Source: Eustoma russellianum
Lineage: Eukaryota; Streptophyta; Magnoliopsida; Gentianales; Gentianaceae
Assembly (NCBI GenBank): GCA_036186865.1
Contig: AP025069.1
Coordinates: 16,198,797 to 16,262,796 of the forward strand
DNA: 64,000 bases
Direction: 5' to 3'
Part shown: positions 44,049 to 55,573 of the stretch, one piece after another
How the letters are laid out: every line of letters begins with the position of its first letter
How positions within the stretch are numbered: position 1 is the first letter of the stretch
Program-made: the position numbers and the translations under genes
The notes under the pieces: generated by a model
What the model saw: the letters and a program-made list of their open reading frames with translations, nothing else
What the model was told of the DNA's origin: nothing
Database searches by the model: none

Positions 44049-46305
44049 GATATGCATACTCACACATTTATAATTTGTCACAAAATTATTTCTTCAACCC
44101 TTTGGCCTTATAGCCGAGATATGCATACTCACACATGACACATATATCTCATTTTAATCATGCCTTATACATATCTGTTGAGTTTGACATTTATTCTAAC
44201 TAAATACATATTAGTTTCCATCAACATGATGCCTTTCAAGGTTGGAATCATAATGAAAATACATACAACATATAAGACGATGGAAATCATGAAAATAAAG
44301 TAAGGAGGATAACACCTCCTACTTGGTCGTGTGGTACATATATGAATATAGGCATAATGATTATCAAGAAACCACTTTTGTCGTATAGCATTATAGTCAT
44401 GAATATGATTGCCTCATAACATGCTAAATCAAGGCCACAAAAGCTCTTAAAACCAAAATATATGAGCAAATACATAGGTGCTGATCCTCATGGAAAAATA
44501 CATAAACACATGCATCACGTTATCTTCTTAGTGCTCTTCCCTTAACATATCATATGACTTCATCTTCTTTCATTATTTTCTACATACACCACGTAAGAGT
44601 TATTCATTTATTTTTATTTATACATATGAGTCCATATATTCATCATGTTGGCCGATTTATAGGGGTTGCATATCATAACATATACATCACGTGGAAACAT
44701 AACTTTTACATATTCTTACTACTAAAACGTTTAACATACTTCATGAATGATCTAACTTTTGTATGAACATATATACTTAATCTTTGGAAATCCATGAAGG
44801 ATCTAGGAAGAGTACTTGCTTTTCTCACTTAGTTCTTAGAATGAAAGGGAAGATTTCTTCACTTGGCTTGGAGAAAATCTTTCTCCTTTCTCCTTAAAGG
44901 GTCACGGGTTGGGTACAAAAATGGAAAGTTAGTGAGCAAATATGGAAATAGATAAATGGAATTACTTGAACTTATTCTATGTGAAGTTCGTAACTTGCTC
45001 CTTCTTGGTTCTTGTCTCTACACAAATTCGGCCAACTTACTACTTAATAGAGGAGGATGTTTTATTCTTAGCTTGGAGTGGTAGTATGATATATAGAGAA
45101 GAAGTTTTTCTCCTTATTTTCTTTGTTATAGCTCTCGGACAAGGGTGGATAGAAGCGCTTGGAAGACTTGTTTTTTTTTTATTGGAGAGGAAAGAGAGTT
45201 GTCTTGAATATGAAAATTTGGCTAAGTGCAAAATAAAAGGAAGACGAGAGTTCTCTCTCTTTCTATAGGGAGGGGCGGGTAAAGAGGCATAATGGAGAGT
45301 GGATGAAGACCATCACGAGTCTTAGAAGATTAGGAGAAAATGATGGTTGCTTGTGTTGACAAAGGAAGAAAAGTGGAGTGTTAGGAAGGAAATATCTCCT
45401 TCTTTGACCAAGGAGTGGCCGGCCTTAGAGGATGGGAAGGGAGTAGTTTTTGTTTGATTGAGAGGTGTAAGAAATGTAAGAAAGGGTGTAAGAAATAGGA
45501 AGCTTTTTGGTAGAAGGAAATGATTTCGTCTTGTGAAAGAAAAAAATATCTTCCTTCCTTTTTATCTTATGCATGGCCGGTCATAGGAAATGGGGAGGGA
45601 GGGTTGTTTGGTTTGTTGAATGTGTAAGATGATGTAGGAAATGGTGTAAGAAGTGTGGAAGCTTTTGGGTATAAATAATGATTGCTTCTTGGTAGAAGAA
45701 GACAAAAGATTTTCTTCTCTTTGTTGAAGGGGAGTGGCTAGCATATAAGGGTTGGGAGTGGGTAGAATAGGACAAAATTTCATCATTGTATTCCTACACA
45801 ATTTTCTACACTTGGCATTTTGTTGGAGTATTAATCTAACCAAAATTTCTTCCTTTTCTTTCCTAAAGTAACAGGCCTATATATATGTGTGTGTGTATTT
45901 ATTTATTTATTTATTTTTTGTTTCTTCTTTTTCCAAAATATTTTTCCTATGTCTTATTTTATTTTTTCCTTTTATTTAAGTAGTTTTATTTTCTTGTGTC
46001 ATGTCTTTTTGTTTTGATTTAATTTATCCTAATAACTTAAGTTGTCACCTACTAGTCTTATTTAATTTTATCATATACTCGGAAGTGTTTGTTATCAAAT
46101 TTCCTAAATACCAATATACTGAATAATTTAGCACACGGACATATTTTGAACATTACTAAATGTGATATTGTAACATGTTCCGACGTACGAAATTTCAAGG
46201 AGTAACAATGTGTCATTGTCTTTGTTTAATATCAGAGAGGTTAGTTTAAATTGTTCATGGATGTTTTTATATAAATATTGGATCATGTGGGGATTATTAA
46301 AAATT

Positions 46306-46379
46306 ACATGATAGTGCTTTAGAAAGTGTTCCAAATTTATATAAAATTATGCAAGAAGGAGATCGGAGGATGAACTAAA
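46306..46379 (+). repeat. repeat R, copy 2, left part
   Basis: GATAGTGCTTTAGAAAG to GATGAACTAAA; continues after the Copia-3 insertion at 55191. It matches 36915 onward. Confidence 0.65.
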
Positions 46380-46918
46380 TGTTAGGAAATCTGACAAGAT
46401 CACTGCAAAAACGCGCAGCAGAAAACAAAACTTGATCTCCGATTTCCTACTAAGGATCCATGTTGTTCGTTTAATTTGATGAAAGAAATCAAAAACTATA
46501 CCTCTGTAGATTTGAAATCTGCAGACGTAGAACGTGCGAACATAGGAGGTGCGATGACACGATCACCCTCTATTGGTATCCATACGAATGCTTTCCCCAG
46601 AAGTGCTAGCTCTTGAACGGCGCGGCTGAGAGAACTCGCTTTCTCCAAAAACGGCTCTAGGGTTTTCTGTTGTTTTTCGTTTTTCTGCTGTAGTATGGTG
46701 TACGAGACACACCATGCTATATAAATATATATAGATATCATAATCCGATTCCAAATCGGATTGGTTAATGCCTATCATAATCCGTACCAAATACGGATTC
46801 TGTTAGGATTAGATAAAATCAATCAAAATCCATATCAGATATGGATTCTGTTGTTATTATCCGATGATATATGTATACATACATATATATATATGTGTGT
46901 GTGTGTGTATTAAACGAA

Positions 46919-46958
<40 letters not shown>

Positions 46959-47898
46959 TTTAACACCCAATATTAATATTATTAATATTAAAAACGATAA
47001 TAATAATAATAATAATAATAATTAATATCCAATATTAATATTATTAATATTATTAATCTCAGCCATACGCATTCTTGTGTGTGACCCGATAGGCCCATAT
47101 TAATTGGCAGTTGATTAAATCTCTATTAAACCAACAAATCATAATTGGCCTCTAGCAAGGCATTACGACTACCCAATTAATACGAGTACAATCCAACTAG
47201 CCTAATAATAGCACATGCATTAATCCCTTTGTCACATGATATCTAGTTTGAACATAAGTCATGGTCAGCGTCATACTTATATTGTTCAAACATATGATTA
47301 CTCGATCTCTAAGTAGACTGATAAAACAAATGATATTGATCACACTATCAATTCATTCAAGCACGGCCATGCATTTCACAGTCTCACTAATCGAGGGGCC
47401 CAAAGATATCTCTCTCAAAAGAGAGGGACAAATTCTATCTTGATTGTTCAATATCCTCTACATAATTCTATCACATTCAATCATGATCTTTATTATTATC
47501 CAGTTACGGATAACGTTTGATCATGTCAAAATATAATATTCCTTATGTTGAAAACTATGACAATCTCAAGTCAAAGGATTAAAACATGACTATCATGAGA
47601 TTTACTTATGACGCTAATCCATGTAGTAATCTCATGATGGGTCTATCCAATACACTGTTCTCTAACAAGTATCTATGAAATTGATTTGTATCACCATACA
47701 CATAATTATCTCATGATTATCAAATCAATACTCATACTGATTATAAATTATTTTATCTCTATAACAATAATGAATCAGGGACATATATCAAAATTGTGTA
47801 ACATACTAACCAACAATAATGATAATAAAACCTCTTTTATTTATAATAAACGTATAACATAAATATCCAAATCATGGCCTAGGGCACATACACTAACA
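46380..47898 (-). repeat. Copia-3 3' LTR
   Basis: Partner of 53700-55185. Contains long ATA arrays at about 46918-46960 and 46995-47025 and TATTAATATTATTAAT stretches. Confidence 0.93.
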
Positions 47899-47911
47899 AT
47901 CTCCCACTTGC
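47899..47911 (-). other. Copia-3 polypurine tract
   Basis: Minus strand GCAAGTGGGAGAT abutting the LTR. It overlaps the region just after the pol stop. Confidence 0.8.
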
Positions 47912-47918
47912 ACTAGGC

Positions 47919-50900
47919 CTACAAATATCTGAGACCCATAGATCTAGTGTGCTGATCATGCTTGACCCGTGAGAGAGGCTTAGTCAATGGATCTGCTATG
48001 TTATCGTTTGTGTCAACTTTGCATATCTTGACATCTCCTCTATCGATGATGTCTCGAATGAGATGGTAGCGTCTGAGTATATGTTTAGATCTCTAATAAG
48101 ACCTAGGCTCTTTTGCTTGTGCTATGGCACCATTGTTGTCACAATAAATGTCCACAGGATTTGCAATGCTAGGTACCACTCCTAGCTCAGTGATGAACTT
48201 CTTCAACCAAACTGCTTCTTTAGCTGCATCTGATGCTGCTATATACTCAGCCTCTGTTGTAGAATTAGCCACAGTGCTTTGTTTTGAACTCTTCCAACTA
48301 ACAGCTCCACCATTCAATATGAATACAAAACTGGACTGCAATCTGAAATCATCTATGTCGGTTTGGAAACTAGCATCTGTGTAACCATTTACAACTAACT
48401 CGTCATCCAAACCTCCATAAACCAAGAATACATCTTTAGTCCTTCTGAGGTACTTAAGAATATTCTTGACAGCTGTCCAGTGACCTTCACCAGGGTCAGC
48501 TTGATATCTACTTGTTGTGCTCAATGGATATGAGACATCTAGTCTAGTACATAACATGGCACACATGATTGATCCTATAGCAGAAGCATAAGGAATTTTA
48601 TTCATTCGATCTCGCTCATCAGATGTCCGAGGACATTGATTCTTGCTAAGATGAATGCCATGAGACTTAGGCAGGAATCCTTTCTTGGACTCATGCATGT
48701 TGAACCTCTTTAACATTTTATCTATGTATGTACTTTGACTCAAGCGTATTATCCTTTTAGATCTATCTCTATAGATCTTGATACCAAGGATATAGGTAGC
48801 CTCACCCACGTCTTTCATTGAAAATGAATTCCCTAACCAAGCCTTAACCTTTTGCAAGGTAGGGATATCATTCTCAATAAGCAATATGTCATCCACATAT
48901 AAGACCAAAAACACTACTGCACTCCCACTAACCATCTTTTAAACACAAGATTCGTCTTCATTCTTGATGAAACCAAAGTTCTTAATTGTTTCATCAAAAC
49001 AAAGATTCCAGCTTCGAGATGCTTGCTTCAATCCATAGATGGACCTTTGAAGCTTGCAAACCTTCTTTGAATTCTCAGGATTTACAAAACCCTCAGGTTG
49101 TGTCATGTACACATCCTCGAGTAAATTTCCATTAAGGAAAGCAGTTTTGACATCCATTTGCCATATCTCATAATCATAGTATGCTGCAATGGCAAGGAGA
49201 ATATGAATAGACTTAAGCATATCAACTGGTGAAAAGGTTTCATCATAGTCTATACCATGAGTTTGCTTGAAACCTTTAGCCACAAGCCTTGCTTTGTAGG
49301 TTTGCATGTTTCCATCCATGTCAGTTTTCTTCTTGAAAACCAATTTGCAACCAATAGTCTTAATACCCTCTGGAGGATCAATTAAAGACCAAACTTGTTA
49401 TCAAACATGGATTGCATCTCTGAATTCATGGCTCCAAGCCATTTATCTGAATCTGGACCTGACACAGCTTCCTGATAGGTAGTAGGCTCATCTTGATCTA
49501 TGAGCATAACTTCACTATCATCAGTCACAAGAAATCCATATCTCTCTGGCTGACGATGTATCCTATCAGATCTGCGTTGGACTTGTGTTACATTTTCAGG
49601 CTCCACAACTGTTTGTGGCTCTGAAGTTGTCTCTAAAAACGGTTCAATGATATCTTGTGGAACTTGAGTTTCCTCAAGTTGTACTATACTCCCACTAGTT
49701 CTCTTAGAGAGAAACTCCTTTTCTAAAAAGACTCCATTTCGAGCAACAAACACTTTGTGCTCTGAGAGAATATAGAAATAGTACCATTTAGTTTCTTTAG
49801 GATACCCCACAAAAATACATTTGATAGACTTTGGAGCTAGCTTATCTGACACTAATCTTTTCACATAGGCTTCACAACCCCAAATCTTAAGAAAAGACAA
49901 ACTGGGTCTCTTACCAGTCCACATCTCATATGGTGTCTTTTCAACCGCTTTAGATGGTACACGGTTTAAAATGAATGCAGCTGTCTCCAAGGCATAACCC
50001 CAAAAAGATAGAGTAAGATCTACTTGACCCATCATAGATCGAACCATATCTAATAAAGTTCGATTCTCCTTTCAGAAACACCATTCTATTGTGGAGTTCC
50101 TGGAGGAGTCAACTGTGAAACGATTCCACAATTTCTTAGATGTTAGTCAAATTCTTGGCTCAAATATTCGCCATCTCGATCTGATCGAAGCGTTTTAATT
50201 GTCTTACCAAGTTGATTTTGTACTTCATTTTGAAAAGTTCTAAACATTTCAAAAGAATCATGCTTATGTTTCTTAGGTAGACATAGCCATACCTACTGAA
50301 ATCATCAGTAAAAGTTATGAAATACAGAAATCCTCATCTGGCACTAATGCTGATTGGGCCGCATACATCTGTATGCACCAAGCCCAATAAGTCATTAGCC
50401 CTTTCACTATGTCCAGTAAAAGGGGTCTTTGTCATCTTTCCAAGCAAACAAGACTCGCAATTTTCAAATGATCCAAAATCAAATGATTCTAATAATCCAT
50501 CTTGATGGAGTTTAGATACACGCTTCTCATTTATATGGCTAAGGTGACAATGCCACAAATATGTAGGGTTTAATTCATTTGGCTTAGTTCTCTTTTAAGA
50601 TATGTTATAAATATTACTGTCATTGGAATCATCAAGGCTAAGGACATAAATGCCATTATAACTACTTGCAATACCATAAAGCAAGTCATTTTTATCAAAA
50701 ATAGAACACTTCCTATTTTTAATTAAAAATGAATAACCTTCATCATCCAAAACTGATACTGAAATAAGATTCATACTCATAGTAGGAACATAAAAGCAAT
50801 TGTTTAAAACTAACAAAAAGCCCATTGGGCAAGACAAGCTCATAAGTCCCTACAGCTATAGCAACAACTCTTGCTCTATTGCCAACACGTAGGTCCACTT

Positions 50901-51078
50901 CGCCCTTCTTCATCATCATACTCCTTTTAAGCCCCTGCATATTTGTACAAATATGGGATCCACATCCAGTATCTAATATCCAGGAAGAAGAAGTAGATAA
51001 ATTAATTTCTATAACATAAATACCTGAAGTTGTAGTCGCACTACCCTTCAGCTTCTTCAACTCATCCAAATAAACTTC
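47919..51078 (-). pseudogene. Copia-3 pol: protease, integrase, RT, RNase H
   Basis: Protease WILDTGCGSHIC near 50950-50982. A frameshift near 50790 follows. GAG-pre-integrase WHCHLSHINEKRVSKL and CESCLLGKMTKTPF at 50334-50558. The integrase core between 50330 and 50050 is broken. From 50047 a 221-codon piece holds the integrase C-terminal part (ALETAAFILNRVPSKAV, then IWGCEAYVKRL). A frameshift near 49400 precedes RT (KARLVAKGFKQ, MDVKTAFLNG, YGLKQASRSW). A TAA at 48936-48938 is followed by 280 codons with YVDD at 48888-48899 and RNase H (TEAEYIAASDAAKEAVWLKK, YCDNNGAI). A TAG at 48093-48095 precedes the last 58 codons, ending at 47919. It is not translatable as a whole. Confidence 0.87.
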
Positions 51079-51885
51079 ACAGTTTCTTTTCCAATGCCCA
51101 GGCTTGTTGTAATGGAAACAAGTTCCTACCTTAGGAACCTTTTCCTTGGGTCCAGGTTTTGGCTTAATTTGACCCTTGGACCCTTTTGCACCCTTTGCAC
51201 CTTTGGGCTTACCCTTGCCTTTACCTTTCTTTTTCATTGGCTTGATATTGACACTCAATACCTGGGTAGGCTTTTTGATATTCCCCTCAGCAGTTTTGAG
51301 CATACTATATGGCTCAGGAATGGACTTTTCCATATTATTCATATTGTAGTTCATGACGAACTGAGAGAAACTGCTAGGTAAAGAGTGTAGGATCAAATCC
51401 GTAGCGAGCTCCAAACTCAGGGGATATCATAGTCTTGCAAGGTGATCTATATAGCCTTTAATCTTCAAAACATGAGCGCTAACAGATTCACCTTCAGACA
51501 GCTTACAGTCAAAAAGTGCAATAGCGGTGTCGAACCTATCCTGCCTAGCCTGTTGTTGGAAAGCTTGTTTGAGATGCACACTCATCTCATAAGCTTCTAA
51601 GTGTTCCAGGTCCTTCTGAAGTCCTGGACACATAGTTTCCAACATAAGACATCCTATGTCGTTGGAATCTTCCACATGCTTCTTATGCTTATTCCTAGCA
51701 GCAACAGAAGCATCAGCAGGAGGGGGTTCAGGGACAGGGTCATCGAGCACGTAGGACTTCTTTTCTTGCTTGAGAACAATTCTCAAATTTCGAAACCAAT
51801 CAACAAAATTAGTCCCACGTTCTTTCAGTTTTTCCTTCTCAAGGATAGATCGCAACGATAAGGTGGAATTGTTATTAGCAGCCAT
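51079..51885 (-). pseudogene. Copia-3 gag
   Basis: A real ATG at 51883-51885 (MAANNNSTLSLRSIL) opens 152 codons. A TGA at 51427-51429 interrupts after HLARL, and the same frame goes on with LELATDLILHSLP and a long Lys/Gly-rich basic stretch (KGKGKGKPKGAKG). The nucleocapsid knuckle at 51079-51120 reads CFHYNKPGHWKRNC: the second zinc-binding Cys is Tyr. Gag would form the particle shell and bind RNA. Confidence 0.87.
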
Positions 51886-52883
51886 TTATGATCTACAAAA
51901 CATGCAAAGTAACACTTTATTAATAATGAGGTTAAAATTTATAAAACTCTCACTAAAACATAACCCTCAAAAGAAATATTTTAGTGAGCTAAGATCCATA
52001 TTTGACTTAATTCTAAACTCAGCTTTGGCATGACGCTTAAAATTAAGTTATTTAGATAGGTAACTTCTTTACCAATTACATCTCATGCAACTCTTAGAAT
52101 TTATGGAATAATGACATCATATATCATTGTATGTTAGATTCCATCTAATGCCTTGGGCCCAAAACCATTTTGATAGCCCAATTAAGTCTAACCAATTTTA
52201 AACATATGAGTAGCACTATTACTCATCCTACGTAGCTAGGAATGTTTAAAGCACATTGCTTTGGCAATACCTACTTTAATACAATCCCAATTTTACTAGG
52301 TGTTTAAGACATGGATGGCATCAAGACTTAAATTATTAATGAGGGTTCAATTTAGTTTATGTCTTGCATTGCATATCATTATATCATAGCATCCTATATG
52401 CATATATATAATCTATCATCCACGCATCTCATACAAAATGATAAATATGTAAACGTGGCATAGCATTGCCAAACTAAATATGATCTTCATGAGACCAAAT
52501 GAAGATCATAAAGGAAACCTTATGTGAAAGACTTCCTATTACAACATTTGCAATGATACATATCTTCTACTCTTGAACTAGTGCCTCCATCTCCATGGAA
52601 TCTACTCGTCCTTGGTGTGTGTCGCCATCACCACTTTGGTAGCTTCTTCACTTATTACAATAATAAAGAAAACCTAACTACTTGTATAACAAAATACAAC
52701 AAAAACTACAGCGGCACGCAGGCCATAATAACCCAAAATAAAATATGACTAAGTCAATCACATAGGTCCTAAGGCCGTGCTATGCACCATGCAAAGACAT
52801 CAACAGTTATAATATATCTTACACAAACATATCATAACAAATAAATATATATTGACATTCTTAATATCACGGTAACGAACTAT

Positions 52884-52985
52884 AGGGCGTACGCATACGG
52901 CGGTCCCGCTAGCCGGTTAGCGAGCGGGGTTCCTGCTGCCCGGTCAGCGGGCGGGGTTCTGAGGGGCAGCGCCCCCCGAAGCCAA
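52884..52985. repeat. GC-rich island in the Copia-3 leader
   Basis: Two related units, GCCGGTTAGCGAGCGGGGTTC and CCCGGTCAGCGGGCGGGGTT, followed by GGGGCAGCGCCCC, itself an inverted repeat. It contrasts sharply with the AT-rich surroundings. Confidence 0.65.
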
Positions 52986-52994
52986 ACAAAAAAC

Positions 52995-53260
52995 ATCAAT
53001 CCAATTGATAATTTTCTTTTTAGAACCCTAACACGGACTCGTCAATCATATTAACGATCTTACTGTTTTGAATACGTGTAAGCCCTTATAGAAGCATCGA
53101 TCGAACCGAGAGTTATCATTAGAAACCCGAGACAGAATCATCTATCGAATTGATAATTTGTTATTCGAAATCCGAAACAGAATCATCAATTGAATTGATA
53201 ATCTGCCATTCGAAATCCGAAAACAGAATCATCAATCGAATTGATAATCTGTCTGTTTTG
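52995..53260. repeat. repeated small hairpin motif in the Copia-3 leader
   Basis: ATCAAT-NNA-ATTGAT occurs at 52995-53009 and in two of the three 45-bp tandem units over about 53128-53260; the third unit has ATCTATCGAATTGAT. Confidence 0.7.
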
Positions 53261-53686
53261 AATATGCATAAACTCTTACAGAATCATTATATGTTGTTCA
53301 TATCGATATAAACATAATCGTTTTGTTCATCACATGAAAAACAAAAACATTATATCACATATAACAATCTCGAATTATAACATCTCATAAAAACGATTTG
53401 AAAAACACCAATCCGCCCTCATCAGATGAGATTCGAATATGGTTTTACACATATCATGGCATATCGTGCGTTTATATCTAATATAAACAGAGTCGTTTTA
53501 ATCATCGCACGACAACGAATTCTGCCATATACAAATCATCTCATGGAAACGTATTGAAAAAACACCATTCTTCTCTCATCACATGAAATCCGAATTAGCG
53601 TTTTATACATATCATGCCATACGAAAAACAGTAAACATATAATCACATAAGCATGATATAATCGATTTAAACGAAATCAACAAGTG

Positions 53687-53698
53687 GCTCTGATACCA
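53687..53698 (-). other. Copia-3 primer-binding site (initiator Met tRNA)
   Basis: Minus strand TGGTATCAGAGC, a perfect match to the plant iMet site, one base inside the LTR. Confidence 0.88.
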
Positions 53699-53699
53699 C

Positions 53700-55185
53700 T
53701 GTTAGGAAATCCGACAAGATCACTGCAAAAACGCACAGCAGAAAACAAAACTTGATCTCCGATTTCCTACCAAGGATCCATGTTGTTCGTTTAATTTGAT
53801 GAAAGAAATCAAAAACCGTACCTCTGTAGATTCGAAATCTGCAGACGTAGAACATGCGAACGTAGGAGGTGCGATGACACGATCACCCTCTGTCGGTATC
53901 CACACGAATGCTTCCGCCCGGAGTGCTAGCTCTTGAACGGTACGGCTGAGAGAACTCGCTTTCTCCAAAAACGGCTCTAGGGTTTTCTGTTGTTTTTCGT
54001 TTTTCTGCTGTAGTATGGTGTACGAGACACACCATGCTATATACATATGTATAGATATCAAAATCCGATTCCAAATCGGATCGGTTAATGCCTATCATAA
54101 TCCGTACCAAATACGGATTCTGTTAGGATTAGATAAAATCAATGAAAATCCATATCAGATATGGATTCTGTTGTTATTATCCGATGATATAAGTGTGTGT
54201 GTGTGTGTGTGTATATATGTAAAAAACGAAAATAATAATAATAATAATATTTAACATCCAATATTAATATTATTAATATTAAAAACGATAATAATAATAA
54301 TAATAATTAATATCCAATATTAATATTATTAATATTATTAATCTCAGCCATACGCATTCTTGTGTATGACTCAATAGGCCCATATTAATTGGCAGTTGAT
54401 TAAATCTCTATTAAACCAACAAGTCGTAATTGGCCTCTAGCAAGGCATTACGACTACCCAATTAATACGAGTACAATCCAACTAGCCTAATAATAGCACA
54501 TGCATTAATCCCTTTGTCACACGATATCTAGTTTGAACATAAGTCATGGTCAGCGTCATACTTATATTGTTCAAACATATGATTACTCGATCTCTAAGTA
54601 GACTGATAAAACAAATGATATTGATCACACTATCAATTCATTCAAGCACGGCCATGCATTTCACAGTCTCACTAATCGAGGGGCCCAAAGATATCTCTCT
54701 CAAAAGAGAGGGACAAATTCTATCTTGATTGTTCAATATCCTCTACATAATTTCTATCACATTCAAATCATGACCTTTATTATTATCCAGTTACGGATAC
54801 TGTTTGATCATGTCAAAATATAATAGTCCTTATGCTGGAAACTATGACAATCTCAAGTCAAAGGATTAAAACATGACTATCATGAGATTTACTTATGACG
54901 CTAATCCATGTAGTAATCTCATGATGGGTCTATCCAATACACTGTTCTCTAACAAGTATCTATAAAATTGATTTGTATCACCATACACATAATCATCTCA
55001 TGATTATCAAATCAATACTCATACTGATTATAAATTATTTTATCTCTATAACAATAATGAATCAGGGACATATATCAAAATTGTGTAACTTACTAACCAA
55101 CAATAATGATAATAAAACATCTTTTATTAATAATAAATGTATAACATAAATATCCAAATCATGGCCTAGGGCACATACACTAACA
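53700..55185 (-). repeat. Copia-3 5' LTR
   Basis: TGTTAGGAAAT..ACACTAACA on the plus strand, partner of 46380-47898; its ATA and GT arrays are shorter or differ in length. Confidence 0.93.
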
Positions 55186-55190
55186 CTAAA

Positions 55191-55573
55191 AACTTGGATT
55201 GCATAATTGAGATGATATTCTGAATTTTCTAAATTCTAAAGTGACCGAACATTCATTGAGTGAGATCGAACGTTCGACGATGAGCTTTGAGTGTGGTTCT
55301 GAGTTTGGTCAAATTCTGAAGTTTCCGTCCAATCACCAATCGGTGAAGCCTTTTACTGAACGTTTGGTCCAGTGTCAGGTGACGAGTTCTGAGCTGTAAT
55401 GTTAATAAATTTCAAATTCAACGTTTGTTTAAAATGACCGAACATGCGTTCAACTTAGACAGCAGAAACTTCTGCTTTCTTTTGATGAAATGATGCAACT
55501 TTTGTAACTTGAGATATCTCATTCTAACCTTGAACCATCATAAACTAGCTTGGGAAGTTAAATTCCATGATTC
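55191..55573 (+). repeat. repeat R, copy 2, right part
   Basis: Continues the sequence broken at 46379: AACTTGGATTG, TTCTAAATTCTAAAGTGACCGAAC and CATAAACTAGCTTG have counterparts at 36990-37380. Confidence 0.65.

Larger units (their letters stand above)
41334..45850. mobile_element. probable long gypsy-type LTR remnant carrying a LINE insertion
   Basis: TGTAGCGCCC at 41334 resembles the start of long LTRs of plant gypsy elements. The following text (GATAAAGCAAGTATGAGCG, CATCAGCAAG-like stretches) also fits such LTRs. No primer site, tract or partner is in the window, and the right end is a guess. Degenerate units of about 150-180 bp recur from about 45290 to 45750 (GTGTAAGAAATG..GGAAGCTTTT..GGTAGAAG). 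Confidence 0.3.
51886..53686 (-). other. Copia-3 untranslated leader, 1.8 kb
   Basis: Between primer site and gag ATG. No coding frame recognised. It holds a GC-rich island and a run of short inverted repeats listed separately. Such a leader would contain packaging and dimerisation signals. Confidence 0.7.
46380..55185 (-). mobile_element. Copia-3, complete Ty1/copia element
   Basis: 8,806 bp with LTRs of 1,519 bp (46380-47898) and 1,486 bp (53700-55185), TGTTAG..CTAACA ends, iMet primer site, polypurine tract and target duplication CTAAA at 46375-46379 and 55186-55190. Gag, protease, integrase, RT and RNase H are all present in copia order but contain several stops and frameshifts. The LTRs look nearly identical; most length difference lies in ATA and GT microsatellites. 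It split repeat R, whose unbroken relative is at 36915. Confidence 0.93.

Noticed and set aside
44942..45268. 108-codon plus-strand frame with hydrophobic stretch
   Set aside because: Lies in LTR-like repeat sequence; no recognised family and opposite-strand frames overlap it.
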